In this document: piece by piece, positions 1 through 10,352 of the stretch
How the letters are laid out: every line of letters starts with the position of its first letter
How positions within the stretch are numbered: the first letter of the stretch is position 1
Source: Candidatus Solincola daggyaiensis
GTDB lineage: Bacteria > Actinomycetota > Geothermincolia > Geothermincolales > RBG-13-55-18
Direction: 5' to 3'
Assembly (NCBI GenBank): GCA_015711825.1
Contig: MU158528.1
Location: 4,320-45,365, forward strand
Length of the DNA: 41,046 nucleotides
Program-made: the position numbers and the translations under genes
Notes under the pieces: generated by a model
Database searches by the model: none
What the model saw: only the letters and a program-made list of their open reading frames with translations
Told to the model about the DNA's origin: nothing

Positions 1-206
1 GGGCCCCGCGCCACATCCCGGAGTTCGTGGTGCGCTACATGGACCGCGTGCTCTCCCACAAGGTGCTCTTCGGGAGCGACTACCCCCTGGTCTCCCGCCA
101 GAGGATCGTCAAGGAGCTGGAGGAGATGGGGCTCAAGGAGGAGACGCGACGCCGCCTCTACCGCGAGAACGCCGAGCAGCTCCTGGGACTTTCCCCGCAG
201 GCCTAG
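1..206 (+). CDS. Amidohydrolase family protein (C-terminal end, partial)
   Basis: This is the 3' end of a gene that starts before the window; the reading frame enters at base 3 and stops with TAG at 204-206. The visible 67 residues contain FGSDYP, the conserved C-terminal metal-site aspartate motif of the Amidohydro_2 (COG2159) TIM-barrel family. An ENAEQLLG segment follows, typical of the family's last helix. These enzymes hydrolyse or decarboxylate carboxylic substrates such as o-pyrocatechuate- or uracil-related acids, but the substrate cannot be told from this fragment. The gene converges on the acryloyl-CoA reductase gene and is followed by a likely intrinsic terminator at 373-397. Family membership is fairly sure and the exact function is unknown. 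Confidence 0.8.
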   Translation, partial: APRHIPEFVVRYMDRVLSHKVLFGSDYPLVSRQRIVKELEEMGLKEETRRRLYRENAEQLLGLSPQA

Positions 207-372
207 GCGGAGCGGGCGATCGGGTTTTGCTCGCGCGCCCTCTCCCGCCCTCGCATCCCCCCGGCGGCATGAACGTCGAGGCCGACGCGTCTTTGCGGCA
301 GTTCATGGAAAACGGGAGCCGGTTTTTGCGGGGGATGAGCAAAGAGGAGGCATGGCGCCGGCTCCTTCCCAT

Positions 373-397
373 CCCTTCCGGCGTGAGAAGGGTTTTT
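373..397 (+). terminator. Likely intrinsic terminator after the amidohydrolase gene
   Basis: A 6-bp stem, CCCTTC (373-378) pairing with GAAGGG (387-392), encloses an 8-nt loop and is followed directly by five T residues (393-397) on the plus strand. It lies between the convergent amidohydrolase and acuI-like genes, and its T-run overlaps the last codon of the minus-strand gene. The stem is short for a GC-rich genome, so this is moderately supported. Confidence 0.5.
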
Positions 398-1415
398 ACG
401 GTAGGACCTTCACCAGGGTGCGGCCCTTGGAGCGCTTGTCCAGGAGCAGTCCTATCCTCTCCTCCACCCCTTCCAGGGCGACCTCGGTGGTCATCTCCTC
501 CAGGTTGTCCAGCTTCCACTCCCCCGCCAGCTTCTCCCACACCTTGAGGCGCGGCTCCATGGGGCATTCCACCGAGTCCACGCCCAGCAGGCTCACCCCG
601 CGCAGGATGAAGGGATAGACGTTGAGGTCCAACTCGTGTCCGGCGGCGTTGCCGCAGGTGGTCACCACCCCTCCGTAGGCGGTCGATTTGACCACCGTGG
701 CCAGGACGTTGCCCCCTACGGTGTCCACCGCGTTGGGCCACACGCCCTTGAGCAAAAGCTTGCCCGAGGTGTCGTTCACCTCCGAGGCGGGGACGACGCG
801 GGAGGCCCCGAGGGCCTTGAGCCTGGCCTCGTACTCGGAGAACTCCGCCTCGTCCATGAGGCCCGCAGCCGCCACCACCTCGAACCCGATCTTGGCCAGG
901 ATGCGCATGGCGATGGAGCCCACCCCGCCGCTGGCCCCGGTGACCAGCACCTCGCCGTCCGCGGGCTTTACCCCCGCCCCGGTCAGCTTGAGCACCGAGA
1001 GGGCGGCGGTGAAGCCGGCGGTGCCGTAGATCATGGACTCGCGCAGGGTAAGCCCCGCCGGCAGTCTGACCACCCATTCCGCGGGGACGCGGATGTACTC
1101 CGCCAGCCCCCCCGAGGTGTTCATGCCCAGATCGTACCCGGTGACCAGCACCTCTTCTCCGGGGGAAAAGCGGCCGCTGGCGTCCTCCTCCACCGTGCCC
1201 GCGGCGTCGATGCCGGGGGTGTGGGGATAGTTCTTGGTGACGCCGCGGTTGCCGCTGGCGGAGAGCGCGTCCTTGTAGTTGACGGAGCTGTAATGCACCC
1301 GGATGATCACCTCACCGGGCGGCAGCTCCTCGATGCTCCTGGTCTCGATGGCACGCGTGAAGCTCCTGTCCTCCCCTTCTCGAACCACCAGGGCCTTGAA
1401 AGACTTGTTCTCCAT
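396..1415 (-). CDS. acuI: Acryloyl-CoA reductase / YhdH-type MDR oxidoreductase
   Basis: A 339-residue zinc-independent medium-chain dehydrogenase/reductase of the YhdH/AcuI group, the usual length. The N-terminal GroES-like part carries SSVNYKDALS (about residues 43-52) and HTPGIDAAG, both hallmarks of this group. The Rossmann part has the nucleotide-binding GASGGVGS motif (about 160-167). Characterised members reduce acryloyl-CoA to propionyl-CoA with NADPH; others are described only as quinone oxidoreductases, so the substrate is inferred. The ATG at 1415 is preceded by GGAGAGGTGAA, a good ribosome binding site. A sigma70-like promoter lies at 1455-1484, so the gene is probably transcribed alone. 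No other DMSP or propionate genes are nearby to confirm the role. Confidence 0.85.
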   Translation of the reverse strand: MENKSFKALVVREGEDRSFTRAIETRSIEELPPGEVIIRVHYSSVNYKDALSASGNRGVTKNYPHTPGIDAAGTVEEDASGRFSPGEEVLVTGYDLGMNTSGGLAEYIRVPAEWVVRLPAGLTLRESMIYGTAGFTAALSVLKLTGAGVKPADGEVLVTGASGGVGSIAMRILAKIGFEVVAAAGLMDEAEFSEYEARLKALGASRVVPASEVNDTSGKLLLKGVWPNAVDTVGGNVLATVVKSTAYGGVVTTCGNAAGHELDLNVYPFILRGVSLLGVDSVECPMEPRLKVWEKLAGEWKLDNLEEMTTEVALEGVEERIGLLLDKRSKGRTLVKVLP

Positions 1416-1454
1416 TTCACCTCTCCGTATGTGTTGATTCTCCCGCTATCACCC

Positions 1455-1484
1455 ATTATCCCTGAGCGCCGGGCGCGCCGTCAA
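1455..1484 (-). promoter_or_regulatory. Sigma70-like promoter for the acuI-like gene
   Basis: On the minus strand TTGACG (1484-1479) and GATAAT (1460-1455) are separated by 18 bp. The predicted start of transcription is near 1448, about 33 nt before the ATG at 1415. Five of six bases match consensus in each box. The position in the short gap after the MBL-fold gene fits. Confidence 0.6.
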
Positions 1485-1500
1485 AAAAAGGGCCGTGCGG

Positions 1501-2262
1501 TCAGATCTCCATGAGGCGGTTCAGCTCCGGCTCCCGCACCTCCACCTCGAGGCCCATACGTCGTAGCTCCTCGCGGAAGGGACCCAGGTCCACGTAGCGG
1601 CTGAGGGGCGGGTAGAAGTCGTCGTGGTGGTGGGGGATGACCACGCGGGGCTTTACCCTGCGCACCAGCTCCGCCGCCACCTCGCAGATATCCGACCTAC
1701 CCTGTACCGGCACCAGGAAAACGTCAACTTCGGCGTCGAGGTCCCAGGGCATGCAAGCGCTACCCAGGTGGAAAAGCCGCTTGCCCTCCGCTACCATGTA
1801 CCACCCCAGGACCTGTCCGCAGGGGTAGCGCGCCGACCCCAGCCGAGCCAGCTCCGGCAGGCGGGGCAGGCACTTCCACAAAGTGCCGAGAACCAGCCGG
1901 GCGTCGAAGGTCACGTGTTGTGCCGGTACCGCCGTGAAGCGGAAGGGGCCAATCTCATCGCTCTCGCCCCCCCAACGCGGGCGCAGCCGGTTCCAGGGCA
2001 CGCCCCGCGCCGCCAGCGACTGGCAGACCACCGGGGAGGCGAACACCTCCGCTGCGCTCGCATCCACCAGCTCGGCCACGTCGTAGGCGTGGTCGAAGTG
2101 CCCGTGGGTGAGGAGCACCGCCTTGGCGCCCGCAAAATCCTCGGCCCTCAGGTCCTGGCGAGGGCGCGCCTCGGGGTTGCGGGTGAAATAGGGGTCTATG
2201 AGCAGGGATCGGGAGCCGCTGATGACCTCGAAACCCGCCGTTCCCAGCCAGCGCAGATGCAT
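1501..2262 (-). CDS. MBL-fold metal-dependent hydrolase (UlaG-like)
   Basis: A 253-residue metallo-beta-lactamase-fold protein of the COG2220 (UlaG/L-ascorbate-6-phosphate lactonase-like) type. It shows the metal-binding THGHFDHA motif near residue 52, a later QHVTF histidine, and PHHHDDFYPP near the C-terminus, where COG2220 proteins place the last metal-site histidine. No signal peptide or membrane segment is visible, so it is probably cytoplasmic. I chose the ATG at 2262 because GGAGGGAGGAA precedes it and MHLRWLGTAGFE is the expected family N-terminus. A longer frame would overlap gltX. It starts 17 nt after the gltX stop and is probably cotranscribed with it. The substrate is unknown. 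Confidence 0.8.
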   Translation of the reverse strand: MHLRWLGTAGFEVISGSRSLLIDPYFTRNPEARPRQDLRAEDFAGAKAVLLTHGHFDHAYDVAELVDASAAEVFASPVVCQSLAARGVPWNRLRPRWGGESDEIGPFRFTAVPAQHVTFDARLVLGTLWKCLPRLPELARLGSARYPCGQVLGWYMVAEGKRLFHLGSACMPWDLDAEVDVFLVPVQGRSDICEVAAELVRRVKPRVVIPHHHDDFYPPLSRYVDLGPFREELRRMGLEVEVREPELNRLMEI

Positions 2263-2279
2263 TTCCTCCCTCCCCCGCC

Positions 2280-3716
2280 TCAGTTCTCCTCCAGGGAGCG
2301 GGCGATGCGCCGCAGGCACGTCTCCCGCCCCAGTATCTCCATGGACTCGAAGAGGGGCGGGCTCACCCTGCTCCCGCTCACGGCGGCGCGTACCGGCTGG
2401 AAGGCCTTGCGGGGCTTTACCCCCATCTCGTCCGCCATGGCGCGCATGGACTCCTCCAACGCGGCGGCGTCGAAGCTCTCCAGCTCCAGAAGCCTCTTGC
2501 CCGTCTCCCTCAGGACGGCCCGGCTTTCCTCTCCCCTCAGCAGCTCGCGCGCGTCCTCCTCCGCCTCCACCTCCCGGAAGAAGAAGGCCACCAGGGGCAC
2601 GGCGTCGGTCAGGGTCTTGATGCGCTCGCGCACCAGGGGGGAGATGCGCCGCATCCTTTCCAGGGCGCCGGGGTCACCCTCCTCCGCCAGGCCCGCCTGC
2701 GCCAGAAAGGGCATCAGGGCCTGCGCCAGCGCCTGGTCGTCCATGGCCATAATGTACTGGGAGTTCATCCACACCAGCTTCTCGTCGTCCCATACCGCGG
2801 GCTTGGAGCTGACCCGCTCCAGCGCGAAGCCGGCCACCAGGGTGTCACGGTCCATGATGGTGGTGGAATCGTCCAGGGACCAGCCCAGCAGCGCCAGGAA
2901 GTTGACCATGGCGTCGGGCAGGAAGCCCCTTTCCCGGAAGCTCCCCACCGCCACGTCGCCGTGGCGCTTGGAGAGCGGCTTGCCGTCCCGCCCCACGATC
3001 ATGGGCAGGTGGGCGAAGGCCGGCTCCTCCGCTTCCAGGGCGCGGTAGAGCAGGATCTGTTTGGGGGTGTTGGGGAGGTGGTCGTCCCCTCGCACCACGT
3101 GGGTGATGCGCATATCGAGGTCGTCCACCACCACCGCCAGGTTGTAGGTGGGGGAGCCGTCGTTGCGCAGCAGCACGAAGTCCTCTATCTCCTGGTTGCG
3201 GAAGCGAACCTCGCCCCGCACCAGGTCCCGCACCACCGTCTCTCCCTCCGGCACCGCGAAGCGGATCGCGAACGGCTTCCCATCTTTTGCCATATCCCTG
3301 GATTCCTCCCACGGGATGCGGCGGCAGCGCCGGTCGTACATGGGGCTCTTCCCCTCCTTCAGCGCTTTCTCGCGTCGCTCCGCCAGTTCCTCCGGGAGGC
3401 AGAAACAGCGGTAGGCGGCGCCTTTGCGCATCAGCTCCTCGGCAGCCCGGCGATAGAGGTTCACGCGGCCCGTCTGGCGGTATGGCCAGTGCTCGCCCCC
3501 CACCTCGGGGCCCTCGTCCCAGTCCAGCCCCAGCCAGCGCATGTCCCGGATGATGGCCTCGATGGCCTCCTCGGTGGAGCGGGAGAGGTCGGTATCCTCT
3601 ATGCGCAGGATGAAGGAGCCGCCGTGTCGGCGCGCCAAAAGCCAGTTGAAGAGCGCGGTGCGGGCTCCCCCCACGTGGAGGTAACCCGTCGGGCTGGGCG
3701 CGAAACGCAGGCGCAA
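2280..3716 (-). CDS. gltX: Glutamate--tRNA ligase
   Basis: Class I glutamyl-tRNA synthetase charging tRNA(Glu). The N-terminus reads RFAPSPTGYLHVGG, including the HIGH-type ATP site, and the KMSKS-type loop is PLSKRHGD near residue 246. A CFC pair near residue 102 and YDRRC near residue 129 look like the zinc-site pattern seen in many bacterial GluRS. I chose the TTG at 3716 because AGAGGAG lies 7 nt upstream and translation then begins exactly at the family N-terminus, giving 478 residues. Earlier in-frame starts (to 3803) lack a ribosome binding site and add an unrelated leader. GatCAB genes lie in the same window and no glutaminyl-tRNA synthetase does, so it may be non-discriminating, also charging tRNA(Gln). 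This is inference. Confidence 0.95.
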   Translation of the reverse strand: MRLRFAPSPTGYLHVGGARTALFNWLLARRHGGSFILRIEDTDLSRSTEEAIEAIIRDMRWLGLDWDEGPEVGGEHWPYRQTGRVNLYRRAAEELMRKGAAYRCFCLPEELAERREKALKEGKSPMYDRRCRRIPWEESRDMAKDGKPFAIRFAVPEGETVVRDLVRGEVRFRNQEIEDFVLLRNDGSPTYNLAVVVDDLDMRITHVVRGDDHLPNTPKQILLYRALEAEEPAFAHLPMIVGRDGKPLSKRHGDVAVGSFRERGFLPDAMVNFLALLGWSLDDSTTIMDRDTLVAGFALERVSSKPAVWDDEKLVWMNSQYIMAMDDQALAQALMPFLAQAGLAEEGDPGALERMRRISPLVRERIKTLTDAVPLVAFFFREVEAEEDARELLRGEESRAVLRETGKRLLELESFDAAALEESMRAMADEMGVKPRKAFQPVRAAVSGSRVSPPLFESMEILGRETCLRRIARSLEEN

Positions 3717-3807
3717 AGCGGGACTCCTCTCGACCACACCACCGGAAAACTTCGCAGATAATGATATCACAGCTCCCGGCATGCGAGGTTTCCGCGCCGA
3801 CAAAGGT

Positions 3808-4566
3808 TCAGCAGGAGACGACCCGGTTGCGCAGGGGGTCGAGGCCCTGGATGATCACCTCCACGGTGTCGCCGGGGAACATCTCTCCCACCCCCGAGGG
3901 GGTGCCGGTCATGATCAAGTCGCCGGGGTAGAGGGTCATTACGCGGGAGACGAAGCTCAGGAGGTCCGCCGGGCCGAAGGCCATGTTGGCGGTGGTGGAG
4001 GACTGGCGCGTCTCGCCGTTGAGCCTCAGCTCTATCCTGAGGTCCGAGGGGTCCAGCTCGGTCTCGATGATGGGCCCCAGGGGGCAGAAGGTGTCGAAGC
4101 TTTTGGAACGCGTCCACTGCCCGTCCTTGGCCTGCAGGTCGCGAGCGGTGACGTCGTTGCCGCAGGTGTATCCGAGGACGCAGGAAGCGGCCTCCCGCGG
4201 GGTCACGTTGCGGCATTCCCTCCCGCACACCAGCACCAGCTCCGCCTCGTAATCCACTCGCTTGCTCATCTGTGGGTAGACTATCTCCCCACCGTGGGCC
4301 AGCAGGGAGGAGGACGGCTTCATGAACAGCACGGGCTCGTCCGGCATCTCCAACCCGAATTCCTCCGCGTGGTCCCGGTAGTTGAGCCCCACGGCGATGA
4401 TCTTCTGGGGAAAGACGGGTGGGAGCAGCTCCACCTCCTCCAGCGGGTAACTCCTTCCCTGCCTCCTCGCATCCAGGAAGGGAGTGCGCTCCAACTCGTG
4501 CAGCACCCCCTCCTCGAGCACGCCGAAAAAGATGTGCCCTTGGTGCCTGTACCGCGCCAGCTTCAT
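3808..4566 (-). CDS. Fumarylacetoacetate hydrolase (FAH) family protein
   Basis: A 252-residue protein of the FAHD1/HpcE-like branch of the FAH superfamily. The core begins with IAVGLNYRDHAEEFG (about residue 56). The metal-ligand region follows as DYEAELVLV (about 104-112) and NDVTARDLQ (about 136-144). The segment ending in MTGTPSGVGE is the family's conserved C-terminal signature. Members cleave or decarboxylate 2,4-dioxo or 2-hydroxy-dienoic acids, for example acylpyruvases, oxaloacetate decarboxylase and 2-hydroxyhepta-2,4-diene-1,7-dioate isomerase. The sequence alone does not choose among these. The ATG at 4566 has GGAGG 4 nt upstream. It precedes gltX by about 90 nt and may head that transcript. 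Confidence 0.88.
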   Translation of the reverse strand: MKLARYRHQGHIFFGVLEEGVLHELERTPFLDARRQGRSYPLEEVELLPPVFPQKIIAVGLNYRDHAEEFGLEMPDEPVLFMKPSSSLLAHGGEIVYPQMSKRVDYEAELVLVCGRECRNVTPREAASCVLGYTCGNDVTARDLQAKDGQWTRSKSFDTFCPLGPIIETELDPSDLRIELRLNGETRQSSTTANMAFGPADLLSFVSRVMTLYPGDLIMTGTPSGVGEMFPGDTVEVIIQGLDPLRNRVVSC

Positions 4567-4594
4567 CGCGCCTCCACGGGTCCGTCTTCAGGTC

Positions 4595-4603
4595 TATCTA
4601 CCA
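4595..4603 (-). promoter_or_regulatory. Possible extended -10 promoter before the FAH-family gene
   Basis: The only AT-rich island in the 237-bp gap between cimA and the FAH-family gene (about 4595-4615) contains TGGTAGATA on the minus strand, matching the TGn extended -10 pattern. No convincing -35 box is present. The rest of the gap (4604-4803) shows no gene, and I saw no hairpin with a T-run to end the cimA transcript. Confidence 0.3.
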
Positions 4604-4803
4604 TATTTATCCATTAGCTGCGCTCTCCTCCGCCGCGGCGAGGAACCCTCCGCGCCCTTCTCCGGCACGGAGCGCAAAGAGCGCGTGCCCGACCGTGGCT
4701 TCGATATCCCGGGCCGGGCCGTATGCCGCAAACTTCCCTTGCTCGCCCGACGCCGCGACACCTTCGCCTTTGACGGCCTCGCGCACGGGAACGGACGTCC
4801 ACC

Positions 4804-6390
<1,587 letters not shown>

Positions 6391-6478
6391 ATCTTTCCAG
6401 GCATGGAACGATTCCGCCCCCCGCAGGCGATCATGTTACGTTCACGGGTGCCGGTGCGGCGAGGCCCGCCACGGCGCG

Positions 6479-7396
6479 TCAATCCACGTACTCGAGCCAG
6501 TGCTCATAGGCCTTATCCCCGCCCCTCACTATCTCGAAGAATTTCTCCTGGATACGCCTGGTGATGGGGCCGGGGTCCCCGATCACGCGGTCGTCTATCT
6601 CCCGGATGGGAACCACTTCCGCCGCGGTACCGGTGAAGAAGGCCTCGTCCGCGATATAGAGGTCGGTGCGCACCAGGTCCCTTTCCCGGCAGGGGATGTC
6701 CATGTCCTCCGCTATGCGCATCACCGAGTCCCTGGTGATGCCCTCCAGGGCTCCCGCCGAGGTGGGAGGGGTGAACAGCACGCCGTTCCTGACCACGAAG
6801 ACGTTCTCCCCCGCTCCGTCCGCGACATGCCCGTGCAGGTTGAGCAGAATGGCCTCGTCATATCCCGCCTCCACCACCTCCATCTTGGCGAGGATGGAGT
6901 TGAGGTACTGTCCGGTGGCTTTAGCGGCGGTGGGTATGGAATTGGACTCGTTACGGCGGAAGGAGGAGACCTTGGCCCTCACCCCGTGCTTTATGCCCTC
7001 CTCCCCCAGGTAAGCGCCCCAAGGCCACACGGCGATGGCCACGTTGACCGGCGCCGCCATGGGGTGCAGCCCCATCTCCCCGTAGCCGCGAAAGGCGATG
7101 GGCCGGATGTAGCAGCTTTTGAGGCCGTTGGCGCGGATGACCACCTTGGTGGCCTCCACCAGCTCCTCCAGGGTGAAGGGTATGGGCTTGCGGTAGATGG
7201 CCGCCGAGCGGAACAGCCGCTTCATGTGGTCGGTGAGGCGGAACACCGCCGCACCTCGCGGGGTCTCGTAGGCGCGTATGCCCTCGAACACCCCCGACCC
7301 GTAATGCAGGGAATGCGTGAGAAGGTGGATCTTGGCATCCTTCCAGTCCACCAGCTCGCCGTCCATCCAGATCTTATCTACTTCAGGTATGGGCAT
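6479..7396 (-). CDS. ilvE: Branched-chain amino acid aminotransferase
   Basis: A fold-type IV PLP aminotransferase of 305 residues, the usual IlvE length. It transfers the amino group from glutamate to the 2-oxo acids of valine, leucine and isoleucine, the last step of all three pathways. [16 protein letters not shown] (about 28-43) is the family N-terminal signature. The PLP lysine lies in [12 protein letters not shown], and GAGENVFVV and [10 protein letters not shown] follow in the expected order. The ATG at 7396 has GGAGGT 8 nt upstream. It lies 35 nt after leuB and before cimA on the same strand. D-amino-acid aminotransferase is less likely given the length and context. Confidence 0.95.
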   Translation of the reverse strand: MPIPEVDKIWMDGELVDWKDAKIHLLTHSLHYGSGVFEGIRAYETPRGAAVFRLTDHMKRLFRSAAIYRKPIPFTLEELVEATKVVIRANGLKSCYIRPIAFRGYGEMGLHPMAAPVNVAIAVWPWGAYLGEEGIKHGVRAKVSSFRRNESNSIPTAAKATGQYLNSILAKMEVVEAGYDEAILLNLHGHVADGAGENVFVVRNGVLFTPPTSAGALEGITRDSVMRIAEDMDIPCRERDLVRTDLYIADEAFFTGTAAEVVPIREIDDRVIGDPGPITRRIQEKFFEIVRGGDKAYEHWLEYVD

Positions 7397-7431
7397 CGAA
7401 AACTACCTCCGCTCCGTTCCTCCCCCCGGCG

Positions 7432-8496
7432 TCACCCTTTCTGTTCCCTGATGTATTTTACGACAAGATCCCCCACTTCCGAAGTGGACTTGCCCATGCG
7501 CCCCGCGGACATGGACTCAAGGTCCTGGGCGCAGACGCGCATGACCGCTTTTTCCACCATGCCCGCCGCCTCGCGCTCCCCCAGGTGGTCGAGCATCATC
7601 TGTACCGCGCAGATGGCCGCCAGGGGGTTGATGACGTTCTTGCCGGTGTACTTGGGCGCCGACCCCCCTATGGGCTCGAACATGGATGTCCCCTCGGGGT
7701 TGATGTTCCCTCCCGCGGCTATGCCCATGCCCCCCTGGATCATGGCCCCCAGGTCGGTGATGATGTCCCCGAACATGTTGTCGGTGACCACCACGTCGAA
7801 CCACTCCGGGTTCTTCACGAACCACATGCAGATGGCGTCCACGTGGGCGTAGTCGGTGGCGATATCCGGGTACTCCGCCGCGATCTCCTTGAAGGCCCGC
7901 TCCCAGAGGTCCCAGGCGTAGGTGAGCACGTTGGTCTTTCCGCACAGAGTGAGCTTGCGCCCCTGGTCGCGGCGGCGGCAGTACTCGAAGGCGAAGCGGA
8001 GGCAGCGCTCCACGCCCTTGCGGGTGTTCACGCTCTCCTGCACCGCCACCTCGTCCGGCGTCCCCTTGCGGAGAAAACCCCCCGTGCCGGCGTAAAGCCC
8101 CTCGGTGTTCTCCCTCACCACCACGAAATCGATGTCCTCCGGCCCCTTGTCCTTCAAGGGGCAGTCCACGCCGGGGTACAGCTTCACCGGCCGCAGGTTT
8201 ATGTACTGGTCGAGGGCGAAGCGGATGCGCAGCAGGATGCCCTGCTCAAGCACGCCGGGCCTCACGTCGGGGTGGCCGATGGCCCCGAGGAGTATGGCGT
8301 CGTAGGCCTTCAGACCCTCCAGTTCCTCGTCGTCCAACACCACGCCCGTCTTCAGGTAGCGGTCTCCCCCGTAGTCGAAGGTATGGGCATGGAAATCGAA
8401 GCCCGCGCTCTCGGCGGCGGCCTCCAGGGCCCTCACCGCCTCGCGCGTGACCTCGGGACCGGTACCGTCCCCGGGAATAACCGCTATCCTGTACAT
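7432..8496 (-). CDS. leuB: 3-Isopropylmalate dehydrogenase (actinobacterial type)
   Basis: A 354-residue beta-decarboxylating dehydrogenase that oxidises 3-isopropylmalate to 4-methyl-2-oxopentanoate with NAD+. The N-terminus is [13 protein letters not shown]. The substrate region includes [13 protein letters not shown]. The dehydrogenase signature around [12 protein letters not shown] and [12 protein letters not shown] is intact. The sequence resembles the short actinobacterial LeuB/tartrate-dehydrogenase-like subgroup rather than the second homologue at 20651-21646. I chose the ATG at 8496, preceded by GGGGAGAAG, over an upstream ATG that adds an unconserved leader. It sits 65 nt after leuD. 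It probably also oxidises 3-methylmalate in the citramalate route unless the second paralogue does; this is inference. Confidence 0.92.
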   Translation of the reverse strand: MYRIAVIPGDGTGPEVTREAVRALEAAAESAGFDFHAHTFDYGGDRYLKTGVVLDDEELEGLKAYDAILLGAIGHPDVRPGVLEQGILLRIRFALDQYINLRPVKLYPGVDCPLKDKGPEDIDFVVVRENTEGLYAGTGGFLRKGTPDEVAVQESVNTRKGVERCLRFAFEYCRRRDQGRKLTLCGKTNVLTYAWDLWERAFKEIAAEYPDIATDYAHVDAICMWFVKNPEWFDVVVTDNMFGDIITDLGAMIQGGMGIAAGGNINPEGTSMFEPIGGSAPKYTGKNVINPLAAICAVQMMLDHLGEREAAGMVEKAVMRVCAQDLESMSAGRMGKSTSEVGDLVVKYIREQKG

Positions 8497-8561
8497 CTTC
8501 TCTCCCCTGTTCTCCGCGCCTCCGCCTTTCACGCCTCAGTTCAGGGAGCGGCCGGTTCTGC

Positions 8562-9065
8562 TTACGCTCCCAGGCGTCTTCTCACGTAATCCACCAAGCC
8601 CCCGAGGGCGATGATCTCGCGCATGAAATCCGGGAAAGGCTGGGCCTGGTAGGTCTTGCCGGTGGACAGGTTCTCGATGGTGCCGCTCCCCAGATCCACG
8701 CGCAGGCGGTCTCCGGTCTTGGTGCCCTGAACCGCCTCGGGGCACTCGAGGATGGGAAGGCCCACGTTTATGGCGTTGCGGTAGAAGATGCGCGCGAAGG
8801 AGGAGGCGACCACGCAGGACACCCCGCAGCCCTTGATGGCCAGGGGGGCGTGCTCGCGCGAGGATCCCGAGCCGAAGTTTTCCTCCGCCACGATGATGTC
8901 CCCTTTTTCCACCTTGGAGGCGAAAGCTGCGTCCAGGTCCTCCAGGCAGTGCGACCCCAGCTCTCGCTCGTCGGTTGCGGTGAGGTAACGGGCGGGGATG
9001 ATGACGTCGGTGTCCACGTCGCGCCCGTAACGCCAGGCCTTGCCCTCCAGCAGCGATCCCCTCAT
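8562..9065 (-). CDS. leuD: 3-Isopropylmalate dehydratase small subunit
   Basis: A 167-residue swivelling domain of the isopropylmalate isomerase, partner of LeuC. It carries [12 protein letters not shown] (about 17-28), where the substrate-specificity loop reads RYLTATD, and then the conserved SGSSREHAP segment (about 67-75). The length is typical of the short archaeal/homoaconitase-like small subunits. The ATG at 9065 overlaps the leuC stop by 4 nt (ATGA), so the two subunits are probably translationally coupled. A much longer open frame running upstream lies inside leuC and is a shadow. A paralogue lies at 21643-22152 with a different loop (KYKFKTLD). Confidence 0.93.
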   Translation of the reverse strand: MRGSLLEGKAWRYGRDVDTDVIIPARYLTATDERELGSHCLEDLDAAFASKVEKGDIIVAEENFGSGSSREHAPLAIKGCGVSCVVASSFARIFYRNAINVGLPILECPEAVQGTKTGDRLRVDLGSGTIENLSTGKTYQAQPFPDFMREIIALGGLVDYVRRRLGA

Positions 9066-10330
9066 CTCCCCATCACCTCCCGGGGGTGGGTTATCCTTCC
9101 CGTCACCGCCGAGGCCGCGGCCACCGCGGGTCCCGTCAGGTAGACCTCTCCCTCCTTGTGGCCCATGCGGCCCACGAAGTTGCGGTTGGTGGTGGATACC
9201 GCCCTCTCTCCCGCCGCTATCACCCCCATGTGCCCGCCGAGGCAAGGCCCACAGGTGGGGGTGCTGACCACCGCGCCCGCGGAAAGGAGGATGTCCATCC
9301 ATCCCCGGCGTATCATCTCCCGCTTGATGCGGGGAGTCCCGGGGAAGACGATGCAGCGCACGTGGGGATGCACCTGCCTCCCCTCCAGTATCCTCGCCGC
9401 CGTCTCCATATCCTCGAGCCAGCCGTTGGTACAGGAGCCGATGACCACCTGGTCCACCGGGATCTCTCCCACCTCGGACACCGGCTTGACGTTGGAGGGC
9501 AGGTGCGGCAGGGCCACCTGGGGCTCCAGGCCGCCGACGTCGAAAAGCAATCTCTCCGCGTAGGAGGCGTCGGGGTCGCTCTCGAACACGCGGTAATCGC
9601 GCCGCGCCCTGCCCTCAAGCCAGGCCCTGGTCTTTGCGTCCACGTGGAAGATGCCGTTCTTGGCCCCTGCCTCCACCGCCATGTTGGCCATGGTGAACCT
9701 GCCCTGCACGGAAAGGGCGTCTATGGCCGGGCCGCGGAACTCCATGGCGCGGTAGCGAGCCCCGTCCACCCCCATGGCTCCGATGGTGTGCAGGATGAGG
9801 TCCTTGCCGCACACCCAGGGCTTGAGCTCGCCATGGTATTCCAGCAACACGCTCTCGGGAACGCGCAGCCACACCTCGCCCAGGGCCATGGCCATGGCCA
9901 GGTCCGTGGAACCCATGCCTGTGGAAAAAGCTCCCAGGGCTCCGTAGGTGCAGGTGTGCGAGTCCGCCCCCACCACCAGGTCGCCCGGCAGCACCAGGCC
10001 CTCCTCGGGAAGGAGGACGTGCTCGATGCCCACCCTTCCCATCTCGAAGTAATGCTGCAGGCCCTGCTCGCGCGCGAAGGCGCGCATCCTGGCGCAGTTC
10101 TCCGCCGCTGCGATGTCGCGGGCGGGCGCGAAATGATCGGGTACCAACGCCACCCGCGCGGGGTCGAACACCCGCTCCGCGCCCATGGCCCGAAAGGCCT
10201 CGATGGCCAGCGGCGCGGTGATATCGTTGGCCAGCGCCAGGTCCACGCCGACGTTGATGAGCTCCCCCGGCCGCACCTCGTCGCGGCCGCAGTGGAACGC
10301 GAGTATCTTCTCGGTGATGGTCATTCCCAT
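9062..10330 (-). CDS. leuC: 3-Isopropylmalate dehydratase large subunit
   Basis: A 422-residue aconitase-superfamily large subunit that isomerises 2-isopropylmalate to 3-isopropylmalate using a [4Fe-4S] cluster. The cluster cysteines are visible in GSCTNGWLED and in TCGPCLGG. PDHFAP (about residue 66), GADSHTCTYGALG and STTNRNFVGRMG are the other conserved blocks. Its size matches the shorter HacA/archaeal-type LeuC branch rather than the about 470-residue enterobacterial LeuC. The start at 10330 has GGGTGA 6 nt upstream; an internal ATG two codons later is also possible. It follows leuA by 22 nt and overlaps leuD by 4 nt. In many organisms this isomerase also acts on citramalate. Confidence 0.93.
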   Translation of the reverse strand: MGMTITEKILAFHCGRDEVRPGELINVGVDLALANDITAPLAIEAFRAMGAERVFDPARVALVPDHFAPARDIAAAENCARMRAFAREQGLQHYFEMGRVGIEHVLLPEEGLVLPGDLVVGADSHTCTYGALGAFSTGMGSTDLAMAMALGEVWLRVPESVLLEYHGELKPWVCGKDLILHTIGAMGVDGARYRAMEFRGPAIDALSVQGRFTMANMAVEAGAKNGIFHVDAKTRAWLEGRARRDYRVFESDPDASYAERLLFDVGGLEPQVALPHLPSNVKPVSEVGEIPVDQVVIGSCTNGWLEDMETAARILEGRQVHPHVRCIVFPGTPRIKREMIRRGWMDILLSAGAVVSTPTCGPCLGGHMGVIAAGERAVSTTNRNFVGRMGHKEGEVYLTGPAVAAASAVTGRITHPREVMGR

Positions 10331-10352
10331 GCGAAATCACCCGGAAGAAGGA

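Noticed and set aside
315-365. 8-bp inverted repeat GGAGCCGG/CCGGCTCC in the gap after the amidohydrolase gene
   Set aside because: The loop is 35 nt and the following TTTT on the minus strand is short; the nearer hairpin at 373-397 explains termination on the plus strand better.
133-1514. Long open frames overlapping the acuI-like gene on both strands
   Set aside because: Their translations are Gly/Arg/His-rich without recognisable motifs, and they overlap a clear conserved gene.
8562-9302. Longer leuD frame beginning inside leuC
   Set aside because: The added 79 residues are an out-of-frame reading of leuC; the ATGA overlap at 9065 gives the standard LeuD start.
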